64,000 nucleotides of DNA from Crystallibacter sulfonylureivorans_A (GCF_047607445.1 NZ_JBLKRT010000019.1:1-64000); one strand, 5' to 3'; numbered from the stretch's first letter, positions 51,386 to 59,575 are shown. The notes: a model not told the origin generated them from the letters alone. A program made the numbers and translations.

Positions 51386-52864
51386 GTGAGCAGCATAGAT
51401 CTTGGCCTGTCCTTCAAGGCCTACGACGTCCGCGGGATCGTGGGCGAGACCATTACCGCCGCTACTGTCGAGGCGACCGGAGCCGCCTTCGTGGACGTGC
51501 TATCCCTGGCCGGGCAGACGGTGCTGGTGGGCGGGGACATGCGGCCATCCTCGCCGGAGTTCGCCGCCGCGTTCGCGCACGGCGCGGCCGGCCGGGGTGC
51601 CAACATCGTGATGCTGGGACTGATTTCCACCGACGAGCTCTACTATGCCTGCGGATCCCTCGACGCCGCCGGAGTGGTGTTCACCGCCAGCCACAACCCG
51701 GCCCAGTACAACGGCATGAAGATGGCCAAGCCCGGCGCCGTGCCGGTCTCTTCCGACACCGGCATGTTCGACATCCGCGACCGTGCGCAGAAATACCTTG
51801 AGACCGGCATTCCGGACGGCACCGAAACGGGAACCATCACCGAAACCAACGTGCTCTCCGGCTACGCCGGGTACCTGCGTTCGCTGGTGGACCTCACCGG
51901 CATCCGGCCGCTGAAAGTGGTGGTCGACGCCGGCAACGGCATGGCCGGAATGACCACTCCCGCGGTGCTCGGCGACAGCCTCCTGCCGGCGCTGCCGCTG
52001 CAGATTGTGCCGCTGTACTTCGAGCTGGACGGCACCTTCCCCAACCATCCGGCCAACCCGCTGGAACCGGAGAACCTGGTGGACCTGCAGGCCGCTGTCC
52101 GGGAACACGGGGCCGACATCGGCCTGGCCTTCGACGGCGACGCCGACCGCTGCTTTGTGATTGATAACACCGGGGCCGTGGTCTCCCCCTCGGCCATCAC
52201 CGCGCTGGTCGCGCGCCGGGAAATCGCCCGTGCCCGGGCCGCCGGCGAAGAACACCCGGCCGTGATCCACAACCTGATCACCTCGCGCGCCGTGCCCGAA
52301 GCCATTGCAGCCGCCGGCGGCCGGGCCGTGCGCACCCGGGTGGGCCACTCGTTCATCAAGGCGCACATGGCGGAGGAAAAGGCAGTATTCGGCGGCGAAC
52401 ACTCGGCGCACTACTACTTCCGCGACTTCTACAACGCCGACACCGGCATGCTCGCCGCCATGCATGTACTGGCCGCGCTCGGTGAACAGCAGGCGCCGTT
52501 GTCCGAGCTGGCCGCCGAGTACGATCCCTACCACGCCACCGGGGAACTGAACTCGCAGGTCGAGGACAAGGACGCCGCCGTCGCCCGAGTGCTGGCCGAC
52601 TTCGCGCCCGCTCTGGCCGGCGACCCGGCCGCCGGCGGGACCGCCGCCACCGCCGCAAACTGCCCTGCTGCCTACGCGGGAACCGGTGTGAGTGTGGACC
52701 GCTTGGACGGCACCACCGTCATTGCCGACGACGGATCCTGGTGGTTCAACCTGCGGCCCTCCAACACGGAACCGTTCCTGCGCTTGAACGCCGAAGCCAC
52801 CAGCCCGGCGCTGCTCACCACGCTCCGTGAACATGTGCTGGCCCGGGTCCGGGAAGCAGCATGA
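51386..52864 (+). CDS. manB: Phosphomannomutase / phosphoglucomutase
   Basis: Interconverts mannose- or glucose-6-phosphate and the 1-phosphates, feeding GDP-mannose or glycogen precursors. 492 residues. Domain 1: LSFKAYDVRGIVGETI and the phosphoserine loop VVFTASHNPAQYNGMK; domain 2 Mg loop GLAFDGDADRCFVID; domain 3 sugar loop FGGEHSAHYYFRDF; domain 4 phosphate loop LRPSNTEPFLRLNAEA. All key residues are present. GTG 51386 follows TAAGCT by 6 nt. Its stop overlaps the next start by 4 nt. Confidence 0.94.
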   Translation: MSSIDLGLSFKAYDVRGIVGETITAATVEATGAAFVDVLSLAGQTVLVGGDMRPSSPEFAAAFAHGAAGRGANIVMLGLISTDELYYACGSLDAAGVVFTASHNPAQYNGMKMAKPGAVPVSSDTGMFDIRDRAQKYLETGIPDGTETGTITETNVLSGYAGYLRSLVDLTGIRPLKVVVDAGNGMAGMTTPAVLGDSLLPALPLQIVPLYFELDGTFPNHPANPLEPENLVDLQAAVREHGADIGLAFDGDADRCFVIDNTGAVVSPSAITALVARREIARARAAGEEHPAVIHNLITSRAVPEAIAAAGGRAVRTRVGHSFIKAHMAEEKAVFGGEHSAHYYFRDFYNADTGMLAAMHVLAALGEQQAPLSELAAEYDPYHATGELNSQVEDKDAAVARVLADFAPALAGDPAAGGTAATAANCPAAYAGTGVSVDRLDGTTVIADDGSWWFNLRPSNTEPFLRLNAEATSPALLTTLREHVLARVREAA

Positions 52865-53343
52865 GTGCGTCCTGGCGCGACGGCCTACCCGCCGAGGTAC
52901 TGGCCGACATCGACACGCTGTTCGGCACCGGACTGGGCGTAGCACAGGAGCAGTTGGCCGACCACGGGGCGTTCCTGCCGGCAGCGCTGGTCACCACGCA
53001 CGACGGCGGACTGCGCCTGGTGGTGGTTTCTCCGGATGATCTGGATGCGGAGGCAGCCGAGGTCAACGTGGACGGCATGATCGAGGATCTGTACACCACG
53101 TTGCGGCAGGAACGCGGCGACTTCCGCGCCGTCGCCGTGATCAGCGACATCTTCCTGCCCGAAGAGGACGCCGACGCGATCCAGATTGCCGTGGAGCACT
53201 CTACCGGCGTCGCCGTCTCCGCCATCCAGCCCTATCATCACGACGACGATGGCAAGTGGAGCTACCCGGACCCCTTCGTGGACCCGCAGGAACGCCTGGT
53301 CTGGCCCGATGCCGTGGAAGAAGCCGGCCCGGCGGAGGGCTGA
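52861..53343 (+). CDS. Conserved hypothetical protein coupled to manB
   Basis: 160 residues; I do not recognise the family. Soluble, acidic, alpha/beta composition: GLRLVVVSPDDLDAEAAEV, FRAVAVISDIFLPEED and the His/Asp-rich AIQPYHHDDDGKWSY. The ATGA overlap with manB means translational coupling. No signal peptide or membrane segment. Could be a regulatory or folding partner of ManB; nothing in the sequence proves it. Confidence 0.75.
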   Translation: MSASWRDGLPAEVLADIDTLFGTGLGVAQEQLADHGAFLPAALVTTHDGGLRLVVVSPDDLDAEAAEVNVDGMIEDLYTTLRQERGDFRAVAVISDIFLPEEDADAIQIAVEHSTGVAVSAIQPYHHDDDGKWSYPDPFVDPQERLVWPDAVEEAGPAEG

Positions 53344-53448
53344 GCAGGGCCGCCGTTTCCCCGTCGTCGGGGTGGGCCCGACGGCTCGGGGCTGCGCCGC
53401 ACTGGGTGATTGAAGGCACAGCCGCAGCTTTTGTCAAGAGCGGGCGGC

Positions 53449-53454
53449 TAATAT
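53449..53454 (+). promoter_or_regulatory. Putative -10 box of nsrR (leaderless)
   Basis: TAATAT followed by 7 nt and ATG 53462. Confidence 0.55.
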
Positions 53455-53461
53455 GGCAAGC

Positions 53462-53911
53462 ATGCGTATCAATGCGTTCTCCGATGTGTGCCTGCGGGCG
53501 CTGATGCTGCTCTCGGCAGCCCCGGACGGAGAATTGATGACCACCCAGGCCATTGCCGACGGGGTGGGGACGCCCTACAACCATGTCAGCAAGGCGGTGC
53601 TGAAGCTGCGCGGGCTCGGACTCATCGAAGCGGTCCGCGGCCGGTCCGGCGGCGTGCGGATCAGCCCTGCCGGCCGGGCAGTCACAGTGGGCAGCGTGCT
53701 GCGCACTCTGGATGCCCGCGAAGACCTGGTGGATTGCGAGTCGCCCAACGGTGATTGCCCGATGAACAACAACTGCGGACTGCGCGGGGCCCTGCGCCGT
53801 GCACGCGAGGCTTTTTACCGCGAACTGGACACCGTTGTGGTCTCCTCACTGCCGCACGAGTCACAAATGGAGCCGGTGTTTGTGACGTTGCTCACCCGTC
53901 GTCCGGCCTGA
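53462..53911 (+). CDS. nsrR: Rrf2-family nitric oxide sensor NsrR
   Basis: Iron-sulfur repressor that releases DNA on exposure to NO. 149 residues. Winged helix-turn-helix at 1-75 (MTTQAIADGVGTPYNHVSKA). Cluster ligands are Cys92, Cys99 and Cys105 in DCESPNGDCPMNNNC; Asp8 is also present, matching the Asp8/three-Cys [4Fe-4S] site described for Streptomyces NsrR. ATG 53462 is chosen over ATG 53453 because it places Asp8 correctly and lies 7 nt after TAATAT. The next gene is hmp, its classic target, 109 bp downstream. Confidence 0.93.
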   Translation: MRINAFSDVCLRALMLLSAAPDGELMTTQAIADGVGTPYNHVSKAVLKLRGLGLIEAVRGRSGGVRISPAGRAVTVGSVLRTLDAREDLVDCESPNGDCPMNNNCGLRGALRRAREAFYRELDTVVVSSLPHESQMEPVFVTLLTRRPA

Positions 53912-53932
53912 TCCGCACCATTCCGCCGATCT

Positions 53933-53966
53933 TTTCTACAGCACGTAGAAACTTGGATTTAAACCA
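53933..53966. promoter_or_regulatory. Candidate NsrR operators upstream of hmp
   Basis: TTTCTAC-AGCAC-GTAGAAA (53933-53951) is a perfect 7-bp-arm palindrome. TGGATTTAAACCA (53954-53966) is a near-palindrome with an ATTTAAA core as in E. coli NsrR sites. TACTTT at 53980 could be the -10 box. Confidence 0.5.
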
Positions 53967-54020
53967 GTATTTGCGGTGCTACTTTGATCTCGTAACGATC
54001 ACTTCCAGCAAGGAGTAGCA

Positions 54021-55193
54021 ATGCTCTCGGAAAAATCCCGCCCCATCATCGAAGCCACCCTGCCCCTCGTCGGCGAGCGGCTCGGGAGCATCACCCCCAA
54101 CTTCTACTCGCGGATGTTTGCCGCTCATCCGGAGCTGCTGGACGGGTTGTTCAGCCGCGCGAACCAGCGCAACGGCGAGCAGCAGAAGGCCCTGGCAGGC
54201 TCGATTGCCGCTTTCGCCTCCGCGCTGGTCGCCAACCCGGACTTGGTGCCGGAGCAGATGCTCAGCCGCATTGCCAACAAGCACACCTCATTGGGCATCA
54301 CCGAGGACCAGTACCAGATCGTTTACAAGTACCTCTTCGAGGCGATTGCCGAAGAGTTGGCCGACGTGATCACGGCGGAAATCGCCGAAGCGTGGACCGA
54401 GGTCTATTGGCTGATGGCCGATGCCCTGATCAAGCTGGAGAAGGGCCTCTACGCGCGGCAGGCCAATGACAAGATGTGGACCCCGTGGAAGGTGGTGGAG
54501 AAGACCCCGGCCGGCATCGGCTGCATGACCTTTGTGCTGGAACCGGCCGACGACACCCCGGCCACCGTTGCCGTCCCGGGCCAGTTCGTCTCGGTCAAGG
54601 TCACTTTGGCGGACGGGCTGCGCCAGGTCAGGCAGTACTCGCTCAGCTCCGACGTCGAATCCACCACCCGCCGCGTCTTCACCACCAAGCGCGACGACGG
54701 CGGCGAGGTGTCCCCGGTCCTGCATAACGACGTGCAGGTGGGCGACGTGCTGGAGCTGTCCAACCCCTACGGAGACGTCACCTTGGACGACGGCGAGGGG
54801 CCGCTGGTCTTCGCCACCGCGGGCATCGGCTGCACGCCGTCCGCCTCCGCGCTGCGGCTCTTGGCCAGCCAGGGATCGGATCGCGAAGTGATCGTGCTGC
54901 ATGCAGAGAAGAGCCTGGATGCCTGGGCCCTGCGCGAGCAGATGACCGAGGACGTCGAGAAGCTGGACGGCGCCAACCTCCAGCTCTGGCTGGAAGAGCC
55001 GACCGAAGGCTTCAACGCCGGCTTCATGACCCTGCAGGATGTGGAACTGCCGGCGGATGCATCGGTCTACGTCTGCGGCCCGTTGCCGTTCATGAAGTCG
55101 ATCCGCAGCCAGGCGATCGACGCCGGCATTCCGGCCAGCAAGGTCCATTACGAGGTCTTCGGTCCGGACCTCTGGCTGGCCTCGGCCAACTAA
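54021..55193 (+). CDS. hmp: Flavohemoprotein, nitric oxide dioxygenase
   Basis: Converts NO to nitrate with O2 and NAD(P)H. 390 residues. Globin domain 1-140 with proximal His in SRIANKHTSLGITEDQYQIV; FAD domain with VRQYSLSSDVESTTRR; NAD domain with GPLVFATAGIGCTPSASALR and the C-terminal VYVCGPLPFMKSI plus HYEVFGPD. Good ribosome site AAGGAG before ATG 54021. Preceded by palindromes and by nsrR, so it is likely NO-inducible. Convergent with pckG. Confidence 0.96.
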   Translation: MLSEKSRPIIEATLPLVGERLGSITPNFYSRMFAAHPELLDGLFSRANQRNGEQQKALAGSIAAFASALVANPDLVPEQMLSRIANKHTSLGITEDQYQIVYKYLFEAIAEELADVITAEIAEAWTEVYWLMADALIKLEKGLYARQANDKMWTPWKVVEKTPAGIGCMTFVLEPADDTPATVAVPGQFVSVKVTLADGLRQVRQYSLSSDVESTTRRVFTTKRDDGGEVSPVLHNDVQVGDVLELSNPYGDVTLDDGEGPLVFATAGIGCTPSASALRLLASQGSDREVIVLHAEKSLDAWALREQMTEDVEKLDGANLQLWLEEPTEGFNAGFMTLQDVELPADASVYVCGPLPFMKSIRSQAIDAGIPASKVHYEVFGPDLWLASAN

Positions 55194-55203
55194 TCCCGCT
55201 GGC

Positions 55204-55239
55204 CCGTGGAGTCACCGGTCTAGACCAGCGGCTCCACGG
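55204..55239. terminator. Hairpin after hmp containing a DasR-box-like core
   Basis: Outer arms CCGTGGAG (55204-55211) and CTCCACGG (55232-55239). The inside reads ACCGGTCTAGACCAGC (55214-55229), close to the DasR consensus ACTGGTCTAGACCACT. Confidence 0.5.
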
Positions 55240-55284
55240 ACTCGGTGCTGCGGCTGTTGATCCGATCCCAAGGTCCAGGACGGT

Positions 55285-55331
55285 AAAACGGGTGAGACCC
55301 GGCGCAACGGCGCCGGGTCTCACCCGTTTTT
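55285..55331. terminator. Bidirectional terminator between hmp and pckG
   Basis: A 21-bp stem starting AAAACGGGTGAGACCCGGCG at 55285 with its complement ending TTTTT at 55331, loop AACG. Confidence 0.9.
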
Positions 55332-55362
55332 GGGCCCATGGTGGCGGCCCGGACTGATCCGA

Positions 55363-57201
55363 TCAGGCGAAGCGGGCCTGCAGCTGCTTCAGTTCGGCAG
55401 CCAGCTCATCGGGCAGTGCGTCGCCGAAGCGGGCGTACCACTCCTCGATGCCCTTGAGCTCTTCCTTCCACTCCCGGGGATCCACCTTGACGGCTTCTTC
55501 CACCTGCTCCGGAGTCATGTCCAGGCCGGTCAGGTCGATCGACTCTCCGGTCGGGATGTAACCAATCGGAGTCTCCTTCGCGTCCGCGGTGCCCTCGATA
55601 CGCTCGATGGCCCACTTGAGCACGCGGGAGTTCTCGCCGAAGCCCGGCCAGGCGAAGCCGCCGTCGGCCGTGCGGCGGAACCAGTTGACAAGGAAGACCT
55701 TGGGCAGGCGCTCCGGGTTGGCCTTGCCCTCGATGGTGCCCCAGTGCTTGAGGTAGTCGCCGGCGTTGTAGCCGATGAAGGGAAGCATCGCCATCGGGTC
55801 GCGGCGGACCACTCCCACGGCACCGGCCGCGGCAGCGGTGGTTTCCGAGGACAGCGTGGAACCCATGAAGATGCCGTTGGTCCAGGAGCGGGCCTGGGTG
55901 ACCAGCGGGATGGTGGTCTTGCGGCGACCGCCGAAGAGGATGGCGTGGATTTCCACACCGTCCGGGCTGTAGTACTCCTGGGCCAGCATGTCGATCTGCG
56001 AGATCGGGGTGCAGAAGCGCGAGTTCGGATGGGCGGCGGGACGGCCGGAGTCCGGCGTCCAGTCATTGCCCTGCCAGTCGGTCAGGTGAGCAGGCACTTC
56101 CTCGGTCATGCCCTCCCACCAGACACCGCCGTCGTCGGTCAATGCGACGTTGGTGAAGATGGAGTTGCCCTTGGCGATGGCGCGCATGGCGTTCGGGTTG
56201 GTGCCCCAGCCGGTTCCCGGCGCGACGCCGAACAGCCCGTACTCCGGGTTCACGCCGCGCAGCTCACCCTCCTTGCCGATGCGCATCCAGTTGATGTCAT
56301 CGCCCAGGGTCTCGGCCTTCCAGCCTTCGATGGTGGGATCCAGCAGCGCCAGGTTGGTCTTGCCGCAAGCGGAGGGGAAGGCTGCGGCAACGTTGTAGGC
56401 CTTGCCTTCCGGACTGGTGAGCTTGAGGATGAGCATGTGCTCGGCCAGCCAGCCTTCGTCACGGGCGATCACCGAGGCGATGCGCAGGGCGTAGCACTTC
56501 TTGCCCAGCAGCGCGTTTCCGCCGTAGCCGGAGCCGTAGGACCAGATGGAACGCTCTTCCGGGAAGTGCACGATCCACTTCTCTTCGTTGCAGGGCCACA
56601 CGACGTCGGCCTCGCCGGGCTCCAACGGGGCACCGACGGAATGCAGCGCGGGGACGAAGAAGGCATCCTCGGCTTCCATCTTGCGCAGCACGTCGGTTCC
56701 GATCCGGGCCATGATGCGCATCGAAGCGACCACGTAGGCGGAGTCAGTGATTTCGACGCCGTACTGCGGCTGCTCGGCATCCAGGGGACCCATGACGAAC
56801 GGGATCACATACATGGTGCGCCCGCGCATGCTTCCGGCGAAGCGTTCCCGCAGGATCGCCTTCATCTCGGCGGGGTCCATCCAGTTGTTGGTGAATCCGG
56901 CATCCGCTTCCTTCTCGGAGCAGATGAAGGTCCGCTCTTCAACGCGGGCCACGTCCTTCGGGTCGGACGAACCGACGAACGAGTTCGGGAACAGCTCAGG
57001 GTTCAGCCGCTGCAGCGTTCCGGCCTCGACCAACTGGTCGGTCAGGCGTGCGTATTCCGCTTCGGAGCCGTCCACCCAATACACAGAGTCGGGCTGCGTC
57101 AGCTCGGAAACTTCGGCCACCCAGGCCAGAAGCTTTGCATGTGTAGTTGGGGCGTCCCCAAGTGTTTCCTCAAGAACCGGCTGACGCGTTGTATCGCCCA
57201 T
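55363..57201 (-). CDS. pckG: Phosphoenolpyruvate carboxykinase (GTP)
   Basis: Makes PEP from oxaloacetate with GTP, the entry to gluconeogenesis. 612 residues, normal length. P-loop and reactive Cys in AAAFPSACGKTNLALLDPT; metal site in the SMRGRTMYVIPFVMGPLD to EITDSAYVVASMRIM region; GTP-side segment LFGGRRKTTIPLVTQA. AAAGGGATGAGTC precedes ATG 57201. The upstream 315 bp is rich in operator-like palindromes (see separate entries), suggesting carbon-source control through Crp-type and GntR-type regulators. Confidence 0.96.
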   Translation of the reverse strand: MGDTTRQPVLEETLGDAPTTHAKLLAWVAEVSELTQPDSVYWVDGSEAEYARLTDQLVEAGTLQRLNPELFPNSFVGSSDPKDVARVEERTFICSEKEADAGFTNNWMDPAEMKAILRERFAGSMRGRTMYVIPFVMGPLDAEQPQYGVEITDSAYVVASMRIMARIGTDVLRKMEAEDAFFVPALHSVGAPLEPGEADVVWPCNEEKWIVHFPEERSIWSYGSGYGGNALLGKKCYALRIASVIARDEGWLAEHMLILKLTSPEGKAYNVAAAFPSACGKTNLALLDPTIEGWKAETLGDDINWMRIGKEGELRGVNPEYGLFGVAPGTGWGTNPNAMRAIAKGNSIFTNVALTDDGGVWWEGMTEEVPAHLTDWQGNDWTPDSGRPAAHPNSRFCTPISQIDMLAQEYYSPDGVEIHAILFGGRRKTTIPLVTQARSWTNGIFMGSTLSSETTAAAAGAVGVVRRDPMAMLPFIGYNAGDYLKHWGTIEGKANPERLPKVFLVNWFRRTADGGFAWPGFGENSRVLKWAIERIEGTADAKETPIGYIPTGESIDLTGLDMTPEQVEEAVKVDPREWKEELKGIEEWYARFGDALPDELAAELKQLQARFA

Positions 57202-57236
57202 GACTCATCCCTTTCTTGGGCCAGTGGTGTGTACTG

Positions 57237-57263
57237 ATGCTATGGGCCACCGGCTAGACCAGT
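57237..57263 (-). promoter_or_regulatory. pckG promoter with a DasR/GntR-like half-site
   Basis: TAGCAT on the minus strand (57242-57237) may be the -10. CTAGACCAGT at 57254-57263 equals the right half of a DasR box and would cover the -35 region. Confidence 0.45.
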
Positions 57264-57330
57264 CGGGGGTCCGCCAACCGGCCTCGGCGGGGACGAATAG
57301 GATAAGGCCCGCGATTCCGGGGTTTTTGGT

Positions 57331-57364
57331 TGTGACGGCGATCAAATATGTGATTAAGGTCATA
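57331..57364. promoter_or_regulatory. Two tandem Crp/GlxR-like sites upstream of pckG
   Basis: TGTGA-CGGCGA-TCAAA (57331-57346) and TGTGA-TTAAGG-TCATA (57349-57364) match TGTGA-N6-TCACA at 9 of 10 defined bases each, 18 bp apart. The second sits in a longer ATATG/CATAT palindrome. Confidence 0.55.
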
Positions 57365-57376
57365 TAGACCGGTCTA
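57365..57376. promoter_or_regulatory. Palindrome TAGACCGGTCTA upstream of pckG
   Basis: A perfect 12-bp palindrome directly abutting the second Crp-like site, related to the TAGACCAGT half-site near the pckG promoter. Confidence 0.45.
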
Positions 57377-57516
57377 GTTCACATGGCGCCGCAGTGGGCT
57401 TGACCAGCCCAAGGGGCCGAGAATGCCCGGAATTCCGGGGCCAAGCGGGGCATCGGTCCCTCGATTTGGCGACCGCCCGATAAACACGCTACAGTTGTAT
57501 CCGGCCGCGAGGCCAA

Positions 57517-57593
<77 letters not shown>

Positions 57594-57598
57594 ACAGA

Positions 57599-57631
57599 TG
57601 CGGCCCGGTCACCGACCGGGCCGCATTTTTT
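57599..57631 (+). terminator. Terminator of tRNA-Arg
   Basis: TGCGGCCCGGTC pairs with GACCGGGCCGCA (57614-57625), then a T-run. Confidence 0.9.
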
Positions 57632-57648
57632 ATGCCCACTTCCTCCAA

Positions 57649-57676
57649 TGTCACACTCCGCCACCTCTGCGGTGTC
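57649..57676 (+). promoter_or_regulatory. Putative ECF41 promoter, now separated from its operon by IS copy 2
   Basis: TGTCACA (57649-57655), 17 nt, then TGTC (57673-57676). The published ECF41 consensus is TGTCACA in the -35 and CGTC in the -10. It would originally have started about 42 nt upstream of the CMD gene start. Confidence 0.65.
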
Positions 57677-57702
57677 TCCCTGGCAACCCCACTTCCGGGG
57701 CA

Positions 57703-57710
57703 GAGTCTAG
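57703..57710. repeat. Target-site duplication, IS copy 2 (left)
   Basis: GAGTCTAG; the identical 8-mer is at 59009-59016. Confidence 0.95.
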
Positions 57711-59008
57711 GGCTTATAGGCCAAAAACGTGTGTCTGGCCCGGGCGTGTCAGGTTCTGCCGGCCCATCCTGAGCGTGCCCAGAGGCCTTCCTCGGCGGTG
57801 GCAGTGGTACCGAGTTCGGCTGGTCCGAGTGGCTCGTCTTCGACTCGTTTGACGGTCGTTGTGGCGGGTTGGTGGTGTTCGGGCCGTATCAGTGTCCAGG
57901 GCGGTTGGGGGTTCTCGCTGCGTTGGTAGAGATACCATTCGACGGCGCGTTTGCGGCGTTCTGCCGGCAGGCCGCGGTGGTTGCGCAGCAGGTAGCGGAT
58001 TCCGGTGTTGATGCCGCCCTCGATCCGGTTGGTGGTGGAGGCGATCTGAAGGCCGGCCAGGTCCGGGTGCAGATAGGTGAAGAGCACTTCCTGGCGGACG
58101 CAGCGGGCCATCAGTTGGTAGGCGCGGCGGAGCCGGTGGTGCGTGTACCACCAGGTTTGGTTCGGTGCGGCGTGTTTGGGTACTGGACCTGTTCCGCGGT
58201 AGGTGCGTTCGGCCAGGAGGTCCTTGTGAAGGTTGTGCCAGGCGTTCAGGGCGTTCAGCCAGGCCAGTGCCTCGTCCCGGGTCGCGATTCTGGTCAGTGT
58301 CAGCGAAAGGGTTCGCAGCTGTCGTCCTGCCTTGGTTCGCGGGCGCAGCGTGAGCAGCACGCGGACGTTGCGCTGGACATGCACCAGGCAGCGCTGGACC
58401 TTCGTTTCGGGCCAGGTCCGCTTGAGCGCCGACGCGAGGCCGGAACCGCCGTCGACGACCACGGCCCGCGGGGCGGGAAACCTTTCCAGCAGCGCGGTCC
58501 AGGCTGCGGCCTTCTCGGTATCGCACCACTGCCAGCCGATCACGTGTTCGCCGGCGATCGCGATCAGGCAGCACCAGCCGCCGGAGAGGTAGATCCCGTC
58601 GAGCTGGACCTCGTCATGGATCTGGCCGGTAGCGGGGATCTGCGGAACCACGTTCCAGCACCACGCGACGCGGCGGCGCAGGGTCCGCCCGGTGGCGGTG
58701 CCGTCGGCTCGGGCTTGGGAGTCCTTGCCCAGCAGCCAGCGCAGGAATGCCTCCAGATCGTGCCGTTGGGAAACGTCGGGCCTGCGCCGGCGTTCAGACG
58801 TGCTGGCACCGCATGCCTTGCACCGCCATCTGGGCGAACCGGCAGCTGTTTTGCCATTGCGTTTAAGCGTCCCGCCGCAGAGAGCACATTCGTCCGAAGA
58901 ATCAAGCACCCTCCACGAATAAAGGACCCGGAGTATGCGGAACCGGATTTAGCCCCGGCAACACAACGAAGCAGGCACCACCAGACACACGTTTCTGGCC
59001 TATAACCC
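57711..59008 (-). mobile_element. IS256-type element of the IS1249 group, copy 2, complete (1298 bp)
   Basis: Same length, ends and translations as copy 1, in the same orientation. Flanked by the 8-bp duplication GAGTCTAG. It sits between a candidate ECF41 promoter and the ribosome site of the CMD gene, immediately before AGGAGG at 59015. Confidence 0.95.
57749..58909 (-). CDS. IS1249-type transposase, copy 2
   Basis: 386 residues, identical in translation to the transposase at 44544-45704, with zinc ribbon, both Asp and the Glu of the DDE core, and the C/H pair. GTG 58909 has the same start uncertainty. Both copies intact means either could supply transposase in trans. Confidence 0.92.
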   Translation of the reverse strand: MLDSSDECALCGGTLKRNGKTAAGSPRWRCKACGASTSERRRRPDVSQRHDLEAFLRWLLGKDSQARADGTATGRTLRRRVAWCWNVVPQIPATGQIHDEVQLDGIYLSGGWCCLIAIAGEHVIGWQWCDTEKAAAWTALLERFPAPRAVVVDGGSGLASALKRTWPETKVQRCLVHVQRNVRVLLTLRPRTKAGRQLRTLSLTLTRIATRDEALAWLNALNAWHNLHKDLLAERTYRGTGPVPKHAAPNQTWWYTHHRLRRAYQLMARCVRQEVLFTYLHPDLAGLQIASTTNRIEGGINTGIRYLLRNHRGLPAERRKRAVEWYLYQRSENPQPPWTLIRPEHHQPATTTVKRVEDEPLGPAELGTTATAEEGLWARSGWAGRT

Positions 59009-59016
59009 GAGTCTAG
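59009..59016. repeat. Target-site duplication, IS copy 2 (right)
   Basis: GAGTCTAG, partner of 57703-57710; its last bases adjoin the AGGAGG ribosome site. Confidence 0.95.
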
Positions 59017-59025
59017 GAGGACCAC

Positions 59026-59574
59026 TTGGCACGCATCCCGCTAGATCACGTGCCCAGCCTGTTCCTGCGGATCATGACCGGCTACAGCAAGCGCAAGTAC
59101 GGCAAGGTGCTGGATCCCGGCCTGGCCATGATGCACAACCCCAGGGTGCTGTTTGCCTGGCTACGGCACGAAACCGCCGTGGGCAAGTTCCGGTCCGTCC
59201 CGCCCACGCTGAGTGCGCTGGCGGTGATGGGCGCCTCCGCCACCATCGGGTGCAGCTGGTGCATGGATTTTGGCTACTGGGAGTACCACCATCAAGGCGT
59301 TGATCCGGCCAAGCTTCGGGCTGTCCCCCAGTGGCGCACAGCCACCGTGTACAGCGAAGCGGAACGTGATGTTCTCGAATTTGCCGAAGCGATGACGGCC
59401 ACGCCACCGGCCGTTACAGATGAACTTGTGGATAGGCTGAGGCAAAACCTGAGCCCGGCACAACTGGCCGAACTGACCTACCTGATTGGCGTGGAGAACC
59501 AGCGTTCAAGGGTGAATGCCGCCATGGGGCTGACCAGCCAGGGATTCAAGGAGACGTGCAGCATTGGAGGCTGA
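59026..59574 (+). CDS. Carboxymuconolactone decarboxylase / AhpD-like family protein
   Basis: 182 residues from TTG 59026, with AGGAGG 5 nt upstream. The AhpD-type redox motif CSWC is within ATIGCSWCMDFGYWEYHHQG, followed by a helical domain (LSPAQLAELTYLIGVENQRSRVN). Members of this family are the usual partner and target of ECF41 sigma factors; the chemistry of these partners is not established. The ECF41 gene begins 1 nt after its stop. Its native promoter was separated by IS copy 2, so present expression may be low or driven from the IS end. Confidence 0.88.
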   Translation: MARIPLDHVPSLFLRIMTGYSKRKYGKVLDPGLAMMHNPRVLFAWLRHETAVGKFRSVPPTLSALAVMGASATIGCSWCMDFGYWEYHHQGVDPAKLRAVPQWRTATVYSEAERDVLEFAEAMTATPPAVTDELVDRLRQNLSPAQLAELTYLIGVENQRSRVNAAMGLTSQGFKETCSIGG

Positions 59575-59575
59575 A

